From Posidonia oceanica (taxonomy: Eukaryota; Streptophyta; Magnoliopsida; Alismatales; Posidoniaceae), in the NCBI GenBank assembly GCA_037176725.1, contig JAZBRS010000054.1, forward strand, positions 11,798,001 to 11,862,000: DNA of 64,000 bases, in the 5' to 3' direction. Of this stretch, positions 45,903-57,678 are shown piece after piece. The stretch's first letter is position 1. The number at the start of each line of letters is the position of its first letter. The translations under genes were made by a program, and so were the position numbers. Under the pieces are notes generated by a model. It saw nothing but the letters and a program-made list of their open reading frames with translations, did not search any database and had not been told where the DNA came from.

Positions 45903-46529
45903 ATGTCGGCGAAGGACTGTGGCCACCACCGATGGTACGAACGCCACCACAAATACCTCCGCTGGTTCTGCGCCTTCTTAGTCATCTTCGTCATCGCCGT
46001 CCTCTTCACCGTCTTCGTCATATGGCTCGTCCTCCGTCCCACGAAACCAAAGTTCTCCCTCCGGGACGCCACCGTCTTCAACTTCAACCTCTCGACCGAC
46101 CCAAGCCTCCTCACCTCCACCCTCCAGGTCACCTTCTCCTCCCGCAACCCCAACCGCCACATCGGCATCTACTACGACAGGCTCGACGTCTACGCCTCCT
46201 ACAAGTCGCAGCAGATCACCGTCCCCGTCGGCCTCCCCCCGCTGTACCAAGGCCACAAGGACGTCACCGTGTGGTCGCCGTATCTCTTCGGCGTGTCCAT
46301 CCCGATTGCACCGTACTTGGCTGTCGCCCTCTCGCAGGATGAGAATGCCGGGGCCATGTTGCTTCGTGTCCAGATGGACGGGAGGGTGAGATGGAAGGTC
46401 GGGAGCTGGGTCTCAGACAGATACCATCTCTTTGTCAGTTGCCCGGCGTATCTCACGTTTAACAACGGGGACGGAGGCGGGCCGGTGATCAGATTCCAGC
46501 AGATTTCCTACTGTAAAGTCGATGTCTGA
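45903..46529 (+). CDS. NDR1/HIN1-like protein (NHL1-type, LEA-2 domain), 208 aa
   Basis: Intronless. I prefer ATG 45903 (context GTCACCATGTCGG) over the in-frame ATG at 45822, because MSAKDCGHHRWYERHH matches the usual MSAKDC...H start of NHL1-type proteins; the longer form adds 27 Ser/Pro-rich residues. A single membrane anchor (about 22-44) ends FVIWLVLRPTKPKFSL. The signature NPNRHIGIYYDRL (82-94) is present, followed by LPPLYQGHKDVTVWSP and a conserved ISYCKVDV tail. Family members sit in the plasma membrane with the LEA-2 domain outside, and several are induced by pathogens. Codon usage is strongly C-ending at the start. It is a diverged relative of the gene at 37488. Confidence 0.94.
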   Translation: MSAKDCGHHRWYERHHKYLRWFCAFLVIFVIAVLFTVFVIWLVLRPTKPKFSLRDATVFNFNLSTDPSLLTSTLQVTFSSRNPNRHIGIYYDRLDVYASYKSQQITVPVGLPPLYQGHKDVTVWSPYLFGVSIPIAPYLAVALSQDENAGAMLLRVQMDGRVRWKVGSWVSDRYHLFVSCPAYLTFNNGDGGGPVIRFQQISYCKVDV

Positions 46530-48700
46530 GTGCATGATGATGACAACGACGGTGATGATGGCGATGCTGGACTGTTGGAGCTAACGGTGCCGTGTTTTGT
46601 TAGCTCTCTTTTTCTTCCTCTTACGTGCATCACAAATAAATTATTATATATTATTGAAGTTTATATAGTATGGTATAGTATTAGCATTGAGGTGCACAGT
46701 GGTCGGTGCAAAATAAGTGTTAAAAATGTGTTTACATTTGTTGTAATTGTAAGTGTAATTTGTTGTTGTCGTACGTTGCAATAATCGAGTGACAGTACTA
46801 TTTCCTTTGATGAAACTTTATTTGAGAATTTCGTATGCTTGAAGTTGGGTAGATTTTATGTTATTTGGATCGAGATTCTAATAATCTTCTGAAATTGGCA
46901 TGTAAGGTGAACAATAGCATTGAGTACGTTACGACGAAGACGTAAGAGTCAAGGAAAAGCACACAAAATTAATATATTCATTGCCAAGCATGTGGACCAT
47001 AACGGTGACGTTTACCCAGAATAATATCGGACATGTGTACTTCAATATAAATTTGACTTATTAAAGGTCTTATTTTCCAACTATATATTCATTAGAGGCT
47101 AGTTTACCTGCTCCAAAATTGTTCACGTGCAGATTCCTTAATGGAGGAGCTTGGTTCAAGCATAAATCTGAAATTAAATCAGTATCATAATGTGGTATGT
47201 ATATAGTGATAAGTGAGATCTATTGAATCTCAAAATGAAAATGATGTCAGATTTATGAGAATATGATTCTTATTCATTTTCAAGCATATGAATGGTGATA
47301 CACTAAATAAATTAAATTAAAGCTCGTATATTTAATTCAACGTCTGCACTTCTTATGTCAATAAAAGATTTCGATTGAGATTACACTAAAATCAGAATAT
47401 GTAGTTACATTTTCCTCTGTAAATTCAGACATGGGGGAGCTAGGTCCAATGCTCAATCGAATCATAGAAGAAAGGATCTACAACATTGAAGATAAAAATA
47501 CAAAAGGAATATAAAGTAAAGAGATAATATCATATTAAAAATACAAAAGAAATTATCCCAAAAAAAGAAAAAAAAAATTATATAAAAGATAGGACATAAT
47601 ATCACTGGATGGATTGTGACCTCCAATTCCTATCATAAACGCGTTCCAAAAACAACAACCACATGCTTTCAAAAAAAAAAAAAAAACAACCACCACCACT
47701 CTGTGAAGTTCACGTGTCAATGTTATCACTAGGATCATCGTATTATCTTACATATATGGATTCTCGAGAATGGTAAGAAGAATTCATTCGGAGCAGTTTT
47801 CTGTTCTGAATAATAAACTACAGAGGGACAATATGATATGAAGTCGTTAACAGTTGAAACCCATGAACTCTGTTAGCGTGTTCACACTTCATACTCAACC
47901 GAGAGCGACTCTAAATCAACGATGGATACATTTTAACTCCATTGCCTTATGACTGTTGAAATGTAATGTCAAGGATGTACTATTAAACTTTATTTCTTGC
48001 ATCATGCATGGATGCAGCTTGTGTATGTGGACATCCCACTAACTTTCATCCAATCATTTATCTGTTTTTTTTAGAGGAAATAAAAAAAAAAATCCCACTT
48101 GTAATTAGCGTGGCCCATCAATGTTTTACCTCAGTGGGCTGAGACCATTTGCTGTTGTTCAAGGAGAAAAGACGGCCCAGTCATGATATGGTCCACGGGG
48201 CTTCTTCTTCTTGAAAATGCTTGCTTGATGTGTGTTTTGGAGGAGCAATTCATTCATCAGAAATAACCCTCGAAGAACATGTATTATCCTGCAGGCTGCG
48301 TAAGACTTCGAAAGCAGGCTGTGGCAGTGAGAATTCAGTGCTATTCATATTTTGTTTGTTATCTTTTAGGAGATGAGAAAAGATCATGAGACCCAATAAT
48401 AAAGTCATGATAAATAAAATTCCAATGCGGTCTTCGTGTACCTCCCGCTACGAACAATACCACGTGTATCTGGATAAACAATAGAAAGTCAACGGATAAT
48501 ATGCGTCAACACTAACGTGGCACATCTGTCATTTAGCAAAGCTTAACACTTCCATTAGAAAACCAAAAAGCATGCGCAAATGAGCAAATAATTCAAATCG
48601 TGTCGATTTACAATTCAGCCACGTTTAAACCTTCCACACCACATTCTCTTTCCTCGCCTTGTGATTCACTTAACTCCATTTGGCGGCAAATCAGTCACAG
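46530..48700. other. No gene seen; intergenic region
   Basis: The first part is probably the 3' UTR of the NHL1-type gene. The remainder is AT-rich with poly-A and poly-T runs. The last few hundred bases (about 48600-48780) are CT-rich and likely contain the promoter and leader of the NTF2-like gene. Confidence 0.5.
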
Positions 48701-48917
48701 GAAAAAGAAAAACACAAAGAAGAAGTTGTTTTCTCCCCAAGAAATTGGACTGATATAATTCTCTTTTGTCTCAGATCTTGAGGTAAAGGAAAAGGAAAAA
48801 ATCTCTCCTGAAGGCATTGAATCGATTCATCCCACTTAAAAAAAAAAAAAAAACTAGAAACTGCTTTTTGTTGGTTTCAAATCTTGGTGTTTGGTTTGTT
48901 CTGTTGCAGGTAGTTTG

Positions 48918-51900
48918 ATGGATCAAGGGAGGGAGCAGTCTGGTAAGCAATCCGACGATATGAATTTATCCAAGGGGCTCGCCAAGAACTTCATCCCCCA
49001 TCTCCTCAATCTGTGAGTTGCTCATTTCTTTGTTGTCTTAGGTCCTTCTTCCAGATTTCAGAATTCTCCCAGAATCACATGGAAATGTTTGTTTTGTGTG
49101 TGGAAATTGGTGTTACCCGTGTCTATTGTTAGTGACAGTTGTTTATGAGATTCAGCATATGCTCTAAATTTTCGAGAAATCCACTTTTAATGATGATGAT
49201 GGTGATGGTGTCATGTGGTGGTTTTTTTTTTCCTTCCTCAATTTGATTGGAGATGCTACATGTTTGATTTATCGGTGTGAAAATATACTCTAATCCAGAT
49301 ATGGATCAAGGGCTACAGCACGAGATTTCGAAATTTATGCGCCGAATGCGACGTTTGAAGATCCGCTTATGTGTGCTCATGGGTTGGTGGTGCATTATGG
49401 GTTTAAGCAGTATTGCAGTTTCATGTTTGGGAGTGGTCTGGATTTGCTTGCTGACAAAAATTTTTCTTCCAAATTGTTTGTCATTGCAGCGTTAAGCAGA
49501 TCAAGTCCGCTTTCTATTCCCTAGGAAAGGTCTGATATACTTTCTTTTTGATATACATATGGCTGCTTCACTTATCTGAATTTAGTTTACTAGGTGATTG
49601 CCTCTGCTTGATTCAGATCTCTTTAACAATGACGAATTTCATATTGTTTCTTAAAAAAATAAGTCAATAAATACATTTTATTGACTAAATTACCCTCAAA
49701 TCCTTCCAACTATGGCTGACAGGACGGTCACTGGTAGTAACCATAGATATTCATGTATCAGCATTGGTGGGTATGTTTTTATATGGAATTTGAATTAGAA
49801 GGAATGAATTACCTTAGCGTAACTGAATAAGCTCTGTTAAAAAATTCAGCTAAGAGGAATAAATTTCCTACAGTGCATGATGTTACTTCAGTGAGAGGTA
49901 GAACACAATGAGAAACAATGATGTTAGTAACTTAGCATATGCTTTATCTTTGGATTTAAGAGGAAGATTAGTTTTTTCTAGTAAAATTGGCGTGTGAAGT
50001 AGAAACTATCTCAGGTGGATGTTGTCACGTCTTAGACGACATGCTTACATCAGTTAGTTACAAGCGATAGTTTGTAGAAACCATTTCAGTGAATCGCTAT
50101 GATCTATTCTAGGCCTAAATAATCATTTGAAGTATGAATGGTAATGGTCACTATGATCTGTTCTGAGTGTAATTGTTCTGTTTCTTTGACGAGAATCTAC
50201 AACTACTTAATTTTGCTGGAATGATGTAAATTCAGCCAGCACAAATTGTATGTGAACTTGGAAGAAATGTTGAAGAATAGAAAAGTGCCTGTTATATACA
50301 TAGATAAGCATAAAAATTATTACAGAATTTGGCATAAAATTGTTATAGCATTTGGCCATTGTTTGAACAGCAAGCTCAGGGTAAACACCAGCAATTGGTT
50401 TTTCCACTCAAAATCACACAATCTGTGCCATCCGATGCATTTGTCACATCAGTAACTTCAGCTCTGGTGGGCAATTTCTCTCTATCTCAGAAAGAGATAG
50501 CCGGTTAATAAGCCACTTTTGGAGATTATGGGGATTACGTATTCTGGACTCCGTATTTAATCAACTCTTTGTTGCAGGATTTTATTGTTAGAACTAATTT
50601 GAATTTAGTGGTTTCATTTGTTATTTATCTTGTTATATTTTTAGTTATTTTCCTTCAGCCCTTGAGATGTTGGAGTTGATTTTAAATCATATGATATTAT
50701 GATATGATGAGTGTCTAAACAATGATACTTCCTCCTCATACATCTTCAGGCATTCAGTGAATCCAGAATCATAGAGTACACTGTTCAAGAAAATATCGTT
50801 GGACCTGGGGAAGGGGAGGTATGAGTAAAACATTGAAGAACCAGTTCGATTAATTTGCATAGTTACAATGCTCTAAAATTCAAACATGCTGATTCAGATA
50901 TTGATCGACAACAAGCAACACTACAAGATTTGTGGAAAAGATGTGGATCTGAACACTCTTGTCAGGTTGAAGATCGCAGATGGGAAGGTCATTCGTCATG
51001 AAGATTGGTATCGTAACTCGTTGTCCCATTTTATACGAATTTCACAAATTTTTTTGGACACAGACCTCGTGTTCTTAATTATATAAGATATTGGGGTATT
51101 ACCATGCTTTATGTGACAACTCAAAAGATGAGTTGAGAAGTTGTCAGAGCTCGTTCTTTTTCCAATTCTACTTTTTCTTACATGTGATTTGCCTTTCATA
51201 TCTTGGGAAGACTTCTTGTTTGTGCTTCGGAAACGAAAAGAAATGGAAAATATTATTTAAAAAAAAATAAAAAAAAAATAGAAATCAACAGAATTTATTT
51301 TCACTTTCATTAAATTTCTAATGTTTGTGTCAATCATCAGAAACGAACAGAAATCATTTCCTTTTTTAATACATGTATGCATTCCATTTCCTTTAAACGG
51401 TTTTGCAAAAAATGTTGCAACTTAGTGGGACCCACGTCTTTTTTCCAATTAAACTCAAGAAATTCAACAACTCGAGATATCACAGAGTTGTTGAATTTCT
51501 CGAGTTTAATTAGAGCCCACTAGGTTGCAGTGTTTTTTTTTTCCAAAACCGTTTGAAGGAAATGGAATGTATACATGTATTGGACACATGGCACGTATTT
51601 ATTGGCTTATCTCGACATGTTGAATTTCTCGAGTTTAATTGGAAAAGGGATGCGGATCCTACTAAGTTGCAACATTTTTTGCAAAACCGTTTAAAGGAAA
51701 TGGGATGCGTACATGTATTGGACACATGGCCCATATTTATCCGATGGACTTATAGAATATGCTATGGGTACGACCCATTGAATAATTTCTCCAGATAAAC
51801 ATGGTCATTTTCTAAATGGAAATTTCTTTGCAGGTGGGATAAGAATCCCCTGAAAAACAGAGATACAGCAAAATTTCCATTATTGGGCCGGGCAGCGGAA

Positions 51901-51969
51901 ATCACACGCCGCGGCTCTATGCTAGTTACGCATCTAATGATGGGCTTTGGGAAGGACCCAAGCCCATAG
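48918..51969 (+). CDS. NTF2-like-fold protein, six exons, 177 aa
   Basis: Reconstructed exons are 48918-49012, 49299-49382, 49490-49529, 50750-50818, 50898-51007 and 51834-51969. All junctions are GT/AG and every phase matches, giving 178 codons with a TAG stop. The product reads MDQGREQSG...LAKNFIPHLLNLYGSRATARDFEIYAPNATFEDPLMCAHG. This is the NTF2/SnoaL-like start of an uncharacterised plant family, with VKQIKSAFYSL, the I-E-Y-T-V-Q strand, ILIDNKQHYK, the DGKVIRHEDWWDK motif and RRGSMLVTHLMMGFGKDP at the end. No catalytic role is established that I can name. A probable 5' UTR intron (48783-48909) precedes the ATG. Intron 5 (826 bp) carries a fold-back repeat. This gene is invisible to simple ORF scanning because its exons are short. 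Confidence 0.9.
51368..51745. repeat. Fold-back repeat in intron 5 of the NTF2-like gene
   Basis: A left arm of about 110 bases (51368-51479) is the reverse complement of two tandem right arms (about 51485-51600 and 51618-51735). Shared words are GTTGAATTTCTCGAGTTTAA, AAGTTGCAAC, GCAAAACCGTTT and ACATGTATTGGACACATGGC. The left arm agrees better with the second right arm. It looks like a fold-back or MITE-type element whose right arm was duplicated (131-bp period). The transcript could form a hairpin of about 100 bp. Confidence 0.85.
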
Positions 51970-52313
51970 AGGTGTTGCTGAGAAACTTCTGTACATGGCA
52001 TGATGGTGCAGGTAATAATTCGTCTACAAGCCTTGATCTGGTTTTTTTCATTCGAAACCAGTCTAGGTCATGGGCATATGTTGTTAACTAACAAGAGCGA
52101 CAAGCGTCAGAACTAATTGCTATTACATAAGTAGTATATATGATAACTGATAGTATATTTGGTGTGCAAATGCAGTTCAAAAACCTACATTTAGTTATTC
52201 AGGATTACACATGGGATGTGTAAACAATGCAACTAGTGCGATCTAGCTGGAATACAGAAATTCAATTGAATTTTGTTATTCATGTGCATGTCTAATTTAT
52301 ATATAGATACATA

Positions 52314-53745
52314 GTTCAACGGGAAAGAATAGATTATACTTTTAACTTAGCAATGAAGAATTATTATTTTCAACAAATACATAACATGATTCTGCATCAT
52401 ATACAAAGCTGAGAAATAACTGTGCATGAACTTGCATCAAAAGAAATACGACGAGTTAAAACTTCCAGAACCCAAATTAAGGTAGTAGTAGACATGAAAT
52501 ACAGCGAAGTACAAGGAAAAGAAATGTGCAATGTCACAAAATTCTGGTGTAGGTAAGAAAATTAAATAGTCATCGACAGCAATAGCCCCTTTAACTGTCT
52601 TGTTGTTAAATGGACTCTCAAAAGGACCAATCAAAATACCTCGGCTCATTAACATGTGTGCAACAAAGTAGATGGATCTGTCCCTCAAGGCTCTTTAAGG
52701 TATGAATAAAGTGTGAAGAACAAAGTAGTTGATCCTTTGGAGTTATTCAAGTGATAGGACAATGATTCCATCACTCGAATGGTTGTAGATTCGAAATCTG
52801 ACTTTAATGGTGTAAAAAAAAAAAGTGTGAAGAGTAAAAGATCATTCGAACTTTTTGTCCGTTTTTTATGATTATTCCTTGAAGATTGCTTATAGTGTTC
52901 TAACAATATGGCTGTCTTTGTCATTGAATCCTCTATAAAACCATATAACTATAGTACAATACCAAACAAGAAAATTACAAGTATTTGGTCTTGTCTCTGT
53001 TTTTTTCCCTTGCAATTTTTTCCCTTACAAGTATAATCTATTCAACGGGAAAGAATAGATTATACTTTTAACTTAGCAATGAAGAATTATTATTTTCAAC
53101 AAATACATAACATGATTCTGCATCATATACAAAGCTGAGAAATAACTGTGCATGAACTTGCATCAAAAGAAATACGACGAGTTAAAACTTCTAGAACCCA
53201 AATTAAGGTAGTAGTAGACATGAAATACAGCGAAGTACAAGGAAAAGAAATGTGCAATGTCACAAAATTCTGGTGTAGGTAAGAAAATTAAGTAGTCATT
53301 GACAGCAATAGCCCCTTTAACTGTCTTGTTGTTAAATGGACTCTCAAAAGGACCAATCAAAATACCTCGGCTCATTAACATGTGTGCAACAAAGTAGATG
53401 GATCTGTCCCTCAAGGCTCTTTAAGGTATGAATAAAGTGTGAAGAACAAAGTAGTTGATCCTTTGGAGTTATTCAAGTGATAGGACAATGATTCCATCAC
53501 TCGAATGGTTGTAGATTCGAAATCTGACTTTAATGGTGTAAAAAAAAAAAAGTGTGAAGAGTAAAAGATCATTCGAACTTTTTGTCTGTTTTTTATGATT
53601 ATTCCTTGAAGATTGCTTATAGTGTTCTAACAATTTGGCTGTCTTTGTCATTGAATCCTCTATAAAACCATATAACTATAGTACAATACCAAACAAGAAA
53701 ATTACAAGTATTCGGTGTTGTCTCTGTTTTTTTCTCTTGCATTTT
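52314..53745. repeat. Recent tandem duplication, two copies, offset 726 bp
   Basis: About 52314-53025 and 53040-53745 differ at only about a dozen positions plus a poly-A length change. Each copy holds an 83-codon minus-strand frame (52437-52688 and 53163-53414) that I do not recognise (MRDRSIYFVAHMLMSRGILIG). Identical short ORFs follow from the duplication and are not evidence for coding. Confidence 0.92.
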
Positions 53746-54007
53746 ATTTCGTTGTGTCTCACGTTCTTCTGGTATCTTGCAAGTTAGTTGTTGAGAGGTT
53801 TGCATGGAAATCGAACGTTGAACTTCTCTTTCGTGTTTTCTCTTTGTCGAGGCCCTCGTCGTTACAGTTGTTGAATATGGAATAATAAAGGACATTCACT
53901 GATATTGATTGTGTGATCCATGTGATGGTATAACTTGCTCTCTTTCAAATGTAAGTCAAATCCAACAAAATCCGCTCATTTCTTTCTGTCTGGAAATTGC
54001 GTTGCAG

Positions 54008-54112
54008 GTGGAATAAGAAGTCTACCAGGAACTCCAAGGCCACAGAGATCATATTACTTACCATTGATAAACGTCTGCACATGTCCACAAGTCTCCTCAA
54101 ACTTCATGTTTA
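54008..54112 (+). other. Possible duplicated or alternative last exon of the NTF2-like gene
   Basis: After a pyrimidine-rich tract and TTGCAG acceptor (like exon 6 at 51834), the sequence reads GTGGAATAAGAAGTC. In the phase left by exon 5 it encodes W-WNKKSTRNSKATEI and reaches TAA after 36 codons. The start imitates WDKNPLKNRDTAKF of exon 6, and the upstream TGGAAATT...TTGCAG also matches. It could be a decayed copy of exon 6 or a real alternative exon; I see no way to choose. Confidence 0.4.
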
Positions 54113-54679
54113 ATCTTCTGATACTAGAATATTTGAAAACTGCTTATATTGTGTATATGTCATTAAGTTCGGGTACTCGTAAATCATATCAGATTTCTTT
54201 TCTGAGAACTATTAGATCAGTGATCTCCAATTTTTAAAATAGAAGTGGAAATGTTGAACAATCTGTATGACTGTACATAGTAGTACTGCAGTAGATATTT
54301 GTGACATGCATAACTTCAGGCTTCAGCACGATTTCTTATCCAGATTTAATGAAGTTAATGCATCTGTAATTCCATGAGTTTGGGAAACCAATATGAAAAG
54401 ACATTTTTGGTTTTACCAATTAAGATGGAAAAGTATGCCAGAACTTGAGATAGATCCAGCTCATTAAATCCCATGAGTTAAACAATCCATTAAGTTATTT
54501 TTGACATAGAGGTCAGAAGCTAACTTTTGATATGGATTATAGAAGTTAGTTTTTGGATTAAATGGTAGAAGTATGTTTGGCAAAATAACATCCACCTGTG
54601 GTTTCTAATATTTGGTGCTTTTGACATAGAAGTAAAAATACGAAATTACTTAGGTGGCTTCTAATGTTTTTGTGCCTTG

Positions 54680-54973
54680 GGCTCGTTTGGTTGAGATTTT
54701 GGGAGAGTAGATAGTAGAATAATCAAGATAATACACATGTAAGTTGAGATAGAATAGTTGTAAGATTATGGGTGTAAAATTTGTTTGGTGTAAAAGTAGA
54801 TTCTTCCATAATCTATCTAACGTTGGATTCTCAAACAAAGTATAAAAGCATAATCAGTTTTGTCTCGGCTAATGTGCAAAATCAGTCACGTCATAACCTA
54901 TTTGGTTCAACTATTGCATAGAATTTTGATTATTTTAGTATCTACAAGGCTAAAATCTGAACCAAACAGATCC
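54680..54973. mobile_element. Tourist-like MITE, 294 bp
   Basis: The ends are GGCTCGTTTGGTTGAG and, reverse complemented, GGATCTGTTTGGTTCAG. The flanks are TTG at 54677-54679 and TTA at 54974-54976, so the duplication is imperfect. The internal AGATTATGGGTGTAAAAT also occurs in the fragment at 60387, so both belong to one family. Confidence 0.7.
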
Positions 54974-55159
54974 TTAGTTCTAAACTTGATCTACAGCTGT
55001 GTATACCTTACCTTGACATCGGAAAACTTCTCACCGTCGTTGCTTCGTCGAAAGCTTCTCGTCGCCTTCTTGCTACCGTCGCCTCTTGATGATCTCGTCG
55101 TTGCCTGGTGGAAGGAGGGGCGAAAGAGAGGGCATCAGGTGGAAGTTCTGTTCAAAGGA

Positions 55160-55310
55160 GGAAGCATGTAGGGGGCGGCTAATCGGAGGCGAGAGAGAGA
55201 GAGAGAGAGGGCGTGAAGGGGGAAGGGTAGATCAGAGGGGGAAGCGCATATCGGAGAGGGAGAGATGGAGACGAAGGGGAAGGGGTTTGTCAAGAAGGGG
55301 AAGGAGAAGG
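55160..55310. repeat. GA-rich repeat block
   Basis: GAGAGAGA and GAAGGGGGAAGGG words repeat, similar to the block at 18280-18490, with matching upstream AAGCTTCTCGTCGCC-like sequence. It is probably part of a dispersed element. Confidence 0.65.
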
Positions 55311-55787
55311 GATTCGACTAGGACGGGAGGAGGTTGTTTTTTATTTTTATTAGAGTGATTATAGTAATAATTATAAAAAACTTGGAGTAGTTTGGAGATT
55401 TTGATCCTTTAAATGCTAACTTCTTGGTGAAAATCCTGTTTTTAAATACAATTTCATTTTTAGAATCTAAAAGGCAACAACTTCTCACAGAAACGGTGGC
55501 TCATTGGTTCGTTTGGAGTAGCTTCTATATTTTTTTCAAATTTTTCCAAAATCTGCATCTTAAAAGTTAACCAGTAGTAGATCCAAACGCACCTTAATTA
55601 ACAACAAAGCTTAAGATTTCTGACAAACAAAGTAATATTTACATAAGATCTGAGTTACCTATACCATCTCTAAAGAGCAAGATTGTAGCCTACTGGTTCA
55701 ACGTGAAGATATCAGAAACTGACAGATTTGTTTCGGTCATCCCTGACAGAAGTAGCCAAGAAGTCTAGTCTACTAATCCAAGTCCTA

Positions 55788-56462
55788 CTAATCAACCATC
55801 GCATATACGTCGTTGTTCATCGTCGCCGGGTGAGAAGGAGACGACGTCGGCGTGGTGTAAAACGGCGATGAACAAGCCGACGAGAACAGCGACGCGTTCT
55901 CTTCTTCCTCGTCCTCCACGCCAACCACCTCCGTCTCTCCCACCGGAGCAGACTCCATCTCGCCTTGTTCCTCTTGCCCAGCCGCCACCACATGAGTCTC
56001 CGGTGCAGGGTTGTCTTCCTCCTTTATCGTGTACAACAACCTCGCGCCGTGCAATTGACGAAACTTCTCCAGCTCCTCGTCGTCGTCCTCCTCCTCTTCT
56101 GCCACTGCTGGTGCTGGCGGTGGCGGTGGCGGTGGAGGTAGTCGTGGTGGTGGTTTTAGGAAGACCGGAGGCACGTTGACCGGGAAGACCGGGGTGATGA
56201 TGTTGGGAGAACTGTTCTCTGCTCTTGATTGGTTTTTCCAACACAGGTAGTATAGAACAAGCTCCTTGGAAGGAGGAGGAGTTCCATAGCAGTTAGGCTC
56301 GTTGCTGAGTGCCGAAGAGACAACGGACCTCTCGACGTCGTTGCTTGCCGTTGACTCGAGCCGGAATCTCCTACGATACCATAACACGTAAACGAGCTCG
56401 ACCGCGAGGCCGGACACCAAGAAGAAGAAGACCAACAAAAGCGCCAGGCTTAATCTGTTCAT
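55788..56462 (-). CDS. Single-pass membrane protein, plant-specific, 224 aa
   Basis: The start is minus-strand ATG 56462. The N-terminus MNRLSLALLLVFFFLVSGLAVELVYVLWYRRRFR is a single transmembrane anchor (about 5-27) followed by a basic stop-transfer cluster. Residues about 64-80 (TPPPSKELVLYYLCWKNQSR) match a motif I know from small uncharacterised plant membrane proteins (PSKELL-YF-CWKNQSR). Then come a Pro run (about 100-118), an acidic stretch (EEEEDDDEELEKFRQLHGARLLYTIKEE) and a Ser/Pro-rich tail. No enzymatic domain is visible. A GGA-triplet tract (56481-56513) lies just upstream in the leader. Function is unknown. The frame is intact and single-exon, which fits the family. Confidence 0.85.
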   Translation of the reverse strand: MNRLSLALLLVFFFLVSGLAVELVYVLWYRRRFRLESTASNDVERSVVSSALSNEPNCYGTPPPSKELVLYYLCWKNQSRAENSSPNIITPVFPVNVPPVFLKPPPRLPPPPPPPPAPAVAEEEEDDDEELEKFRQLHGARLLYTIKEEDNPAPETHVVAAGQEEQGEMESAPVGETEVVGVEDEEEENASLFSSACSSPFYTTPTSSPSHPATMNNDVYAMVD

Positions 56463-56479
56463 GGTCTACAAAAAGAGAA

Positions 56480-56515
56480 AGAGGAGGAGGAGGAGGAGGA
56501 GGAGGAGGAGGAGAT
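56480..56515. repeat. GGA microsatellite upstream of membrane-protein gene
   Basis: Eleven to twelve GGA triplets lie 18 bases upstream of the minus-strand ATG. On the transcript they read as a TCC-rich leader. Confidence 0.85.
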
Positions 56516-56619
56516 GAAGAAGAAAGTGAGAGGAATCGAAGAAGGTGTCAGGAACAAGCACAAGGTAGAGGTAGACGTCGTGTGAAGTGTGATGGGTTCA
56601 ATGTTTGATAATTATTGTT

Positions 56620-57393
56620 GACTTTGCTATTGTCCGCATCACATGATATGAGGGTGGCTAGTGTGGTTTGATTGGTTGAGACTTGAGAGAAATAATTATC
56701 AATAAATGGATGTTAATAAAAGAGATAAGTGTATGGTTGGTCCGTCAAAGATTAGGTTGGATGTCTCTCTCTCCTAAAAACGGCTTGAATGGAAATTAAA
56801 CGGGGATTTGTTGTTTTTGTCCGTTTTCCGAGTGGTTTATCTGAAGCTTCGTTGATGTTATATGTATTTTGTCAAATCAGATGGTGTGAAGTCCCTCAGG
56901 TTCTATCACAACTTGGCACACGTAGGCCATAAACTCTCTTTCCAATGACTTGAGATCAAATTAGTTCCAAAATTTTTGAGTAAGATGATGATCAGTTCAC
57001 CATCTTTCCAACGATGGACTTGATTATTTTCGTATAATACTTGATAAATAGGAAGTGATCAAATTTTGTTAAGTAATTGCAACGGATCTAAGATATAGAT
57101 TGAAAACATGTACAGCAAACCAATAACAACTAAACAATTCATAGAAGAGATAAAATAGTACAAGATCAGAAAAAAGGGAGAAGAGTATACCACAAAATAC
57201 AAATAATTTAAGTGGTTCAGTCTAAATCTACGTCCACAGGCAGAGAAAGAGAGAATTTTTACTATAAATCAGGATGAGTACAAATTACAGAGATTCTTGA
57301 GAAGAACGATCAAAACCCTCACCTTAGAAATAGTCGTTGGCCCAAAAACTCTTTAGGATCGAAAGATCTTCAATATAATAAAATCTCAACACA

Positions 57394-57452
<59 letters not shown>

Positions 57453-57560
57453 CTGCAAATTAATACCTGTCCAACTAAATCTTTGGGTGAATGTTCTAAG
57501 ACATATATATCCTAGTATGCTAGTTGAAACATATTCTTGTTCTGTGTTGCTTATAATGGT
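56620..57560. other. No gene seen; intergenic with (AT)n
   Basis: An (AT)n tract runs from about 57396 to 57447. The rest is AT-rich, with no recognisable coding. The 5' flank of the membrane-protein gene is included. Confidence 0.55.
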
Positions 57561-57678
57561 CCTAACTATCAACTCATTCACAGGCTTGGCATTTCTGGGA
57601 CCACCTCATCAGGTAGCACATCCTTTGTTTCCTCACATATGTTTCCTTGTGGCATACTGCAGGAACTAAATTATGTGA

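Noticed and set aside
55490..55595. A roughly 104-bp mini-MITE (GGTTCGTTTGGA...CAAACGCACC)
   Set aside because: The TIR-like ends are visible but the flanks ATT and TTA do not give a convincing duplication, so I left it out.
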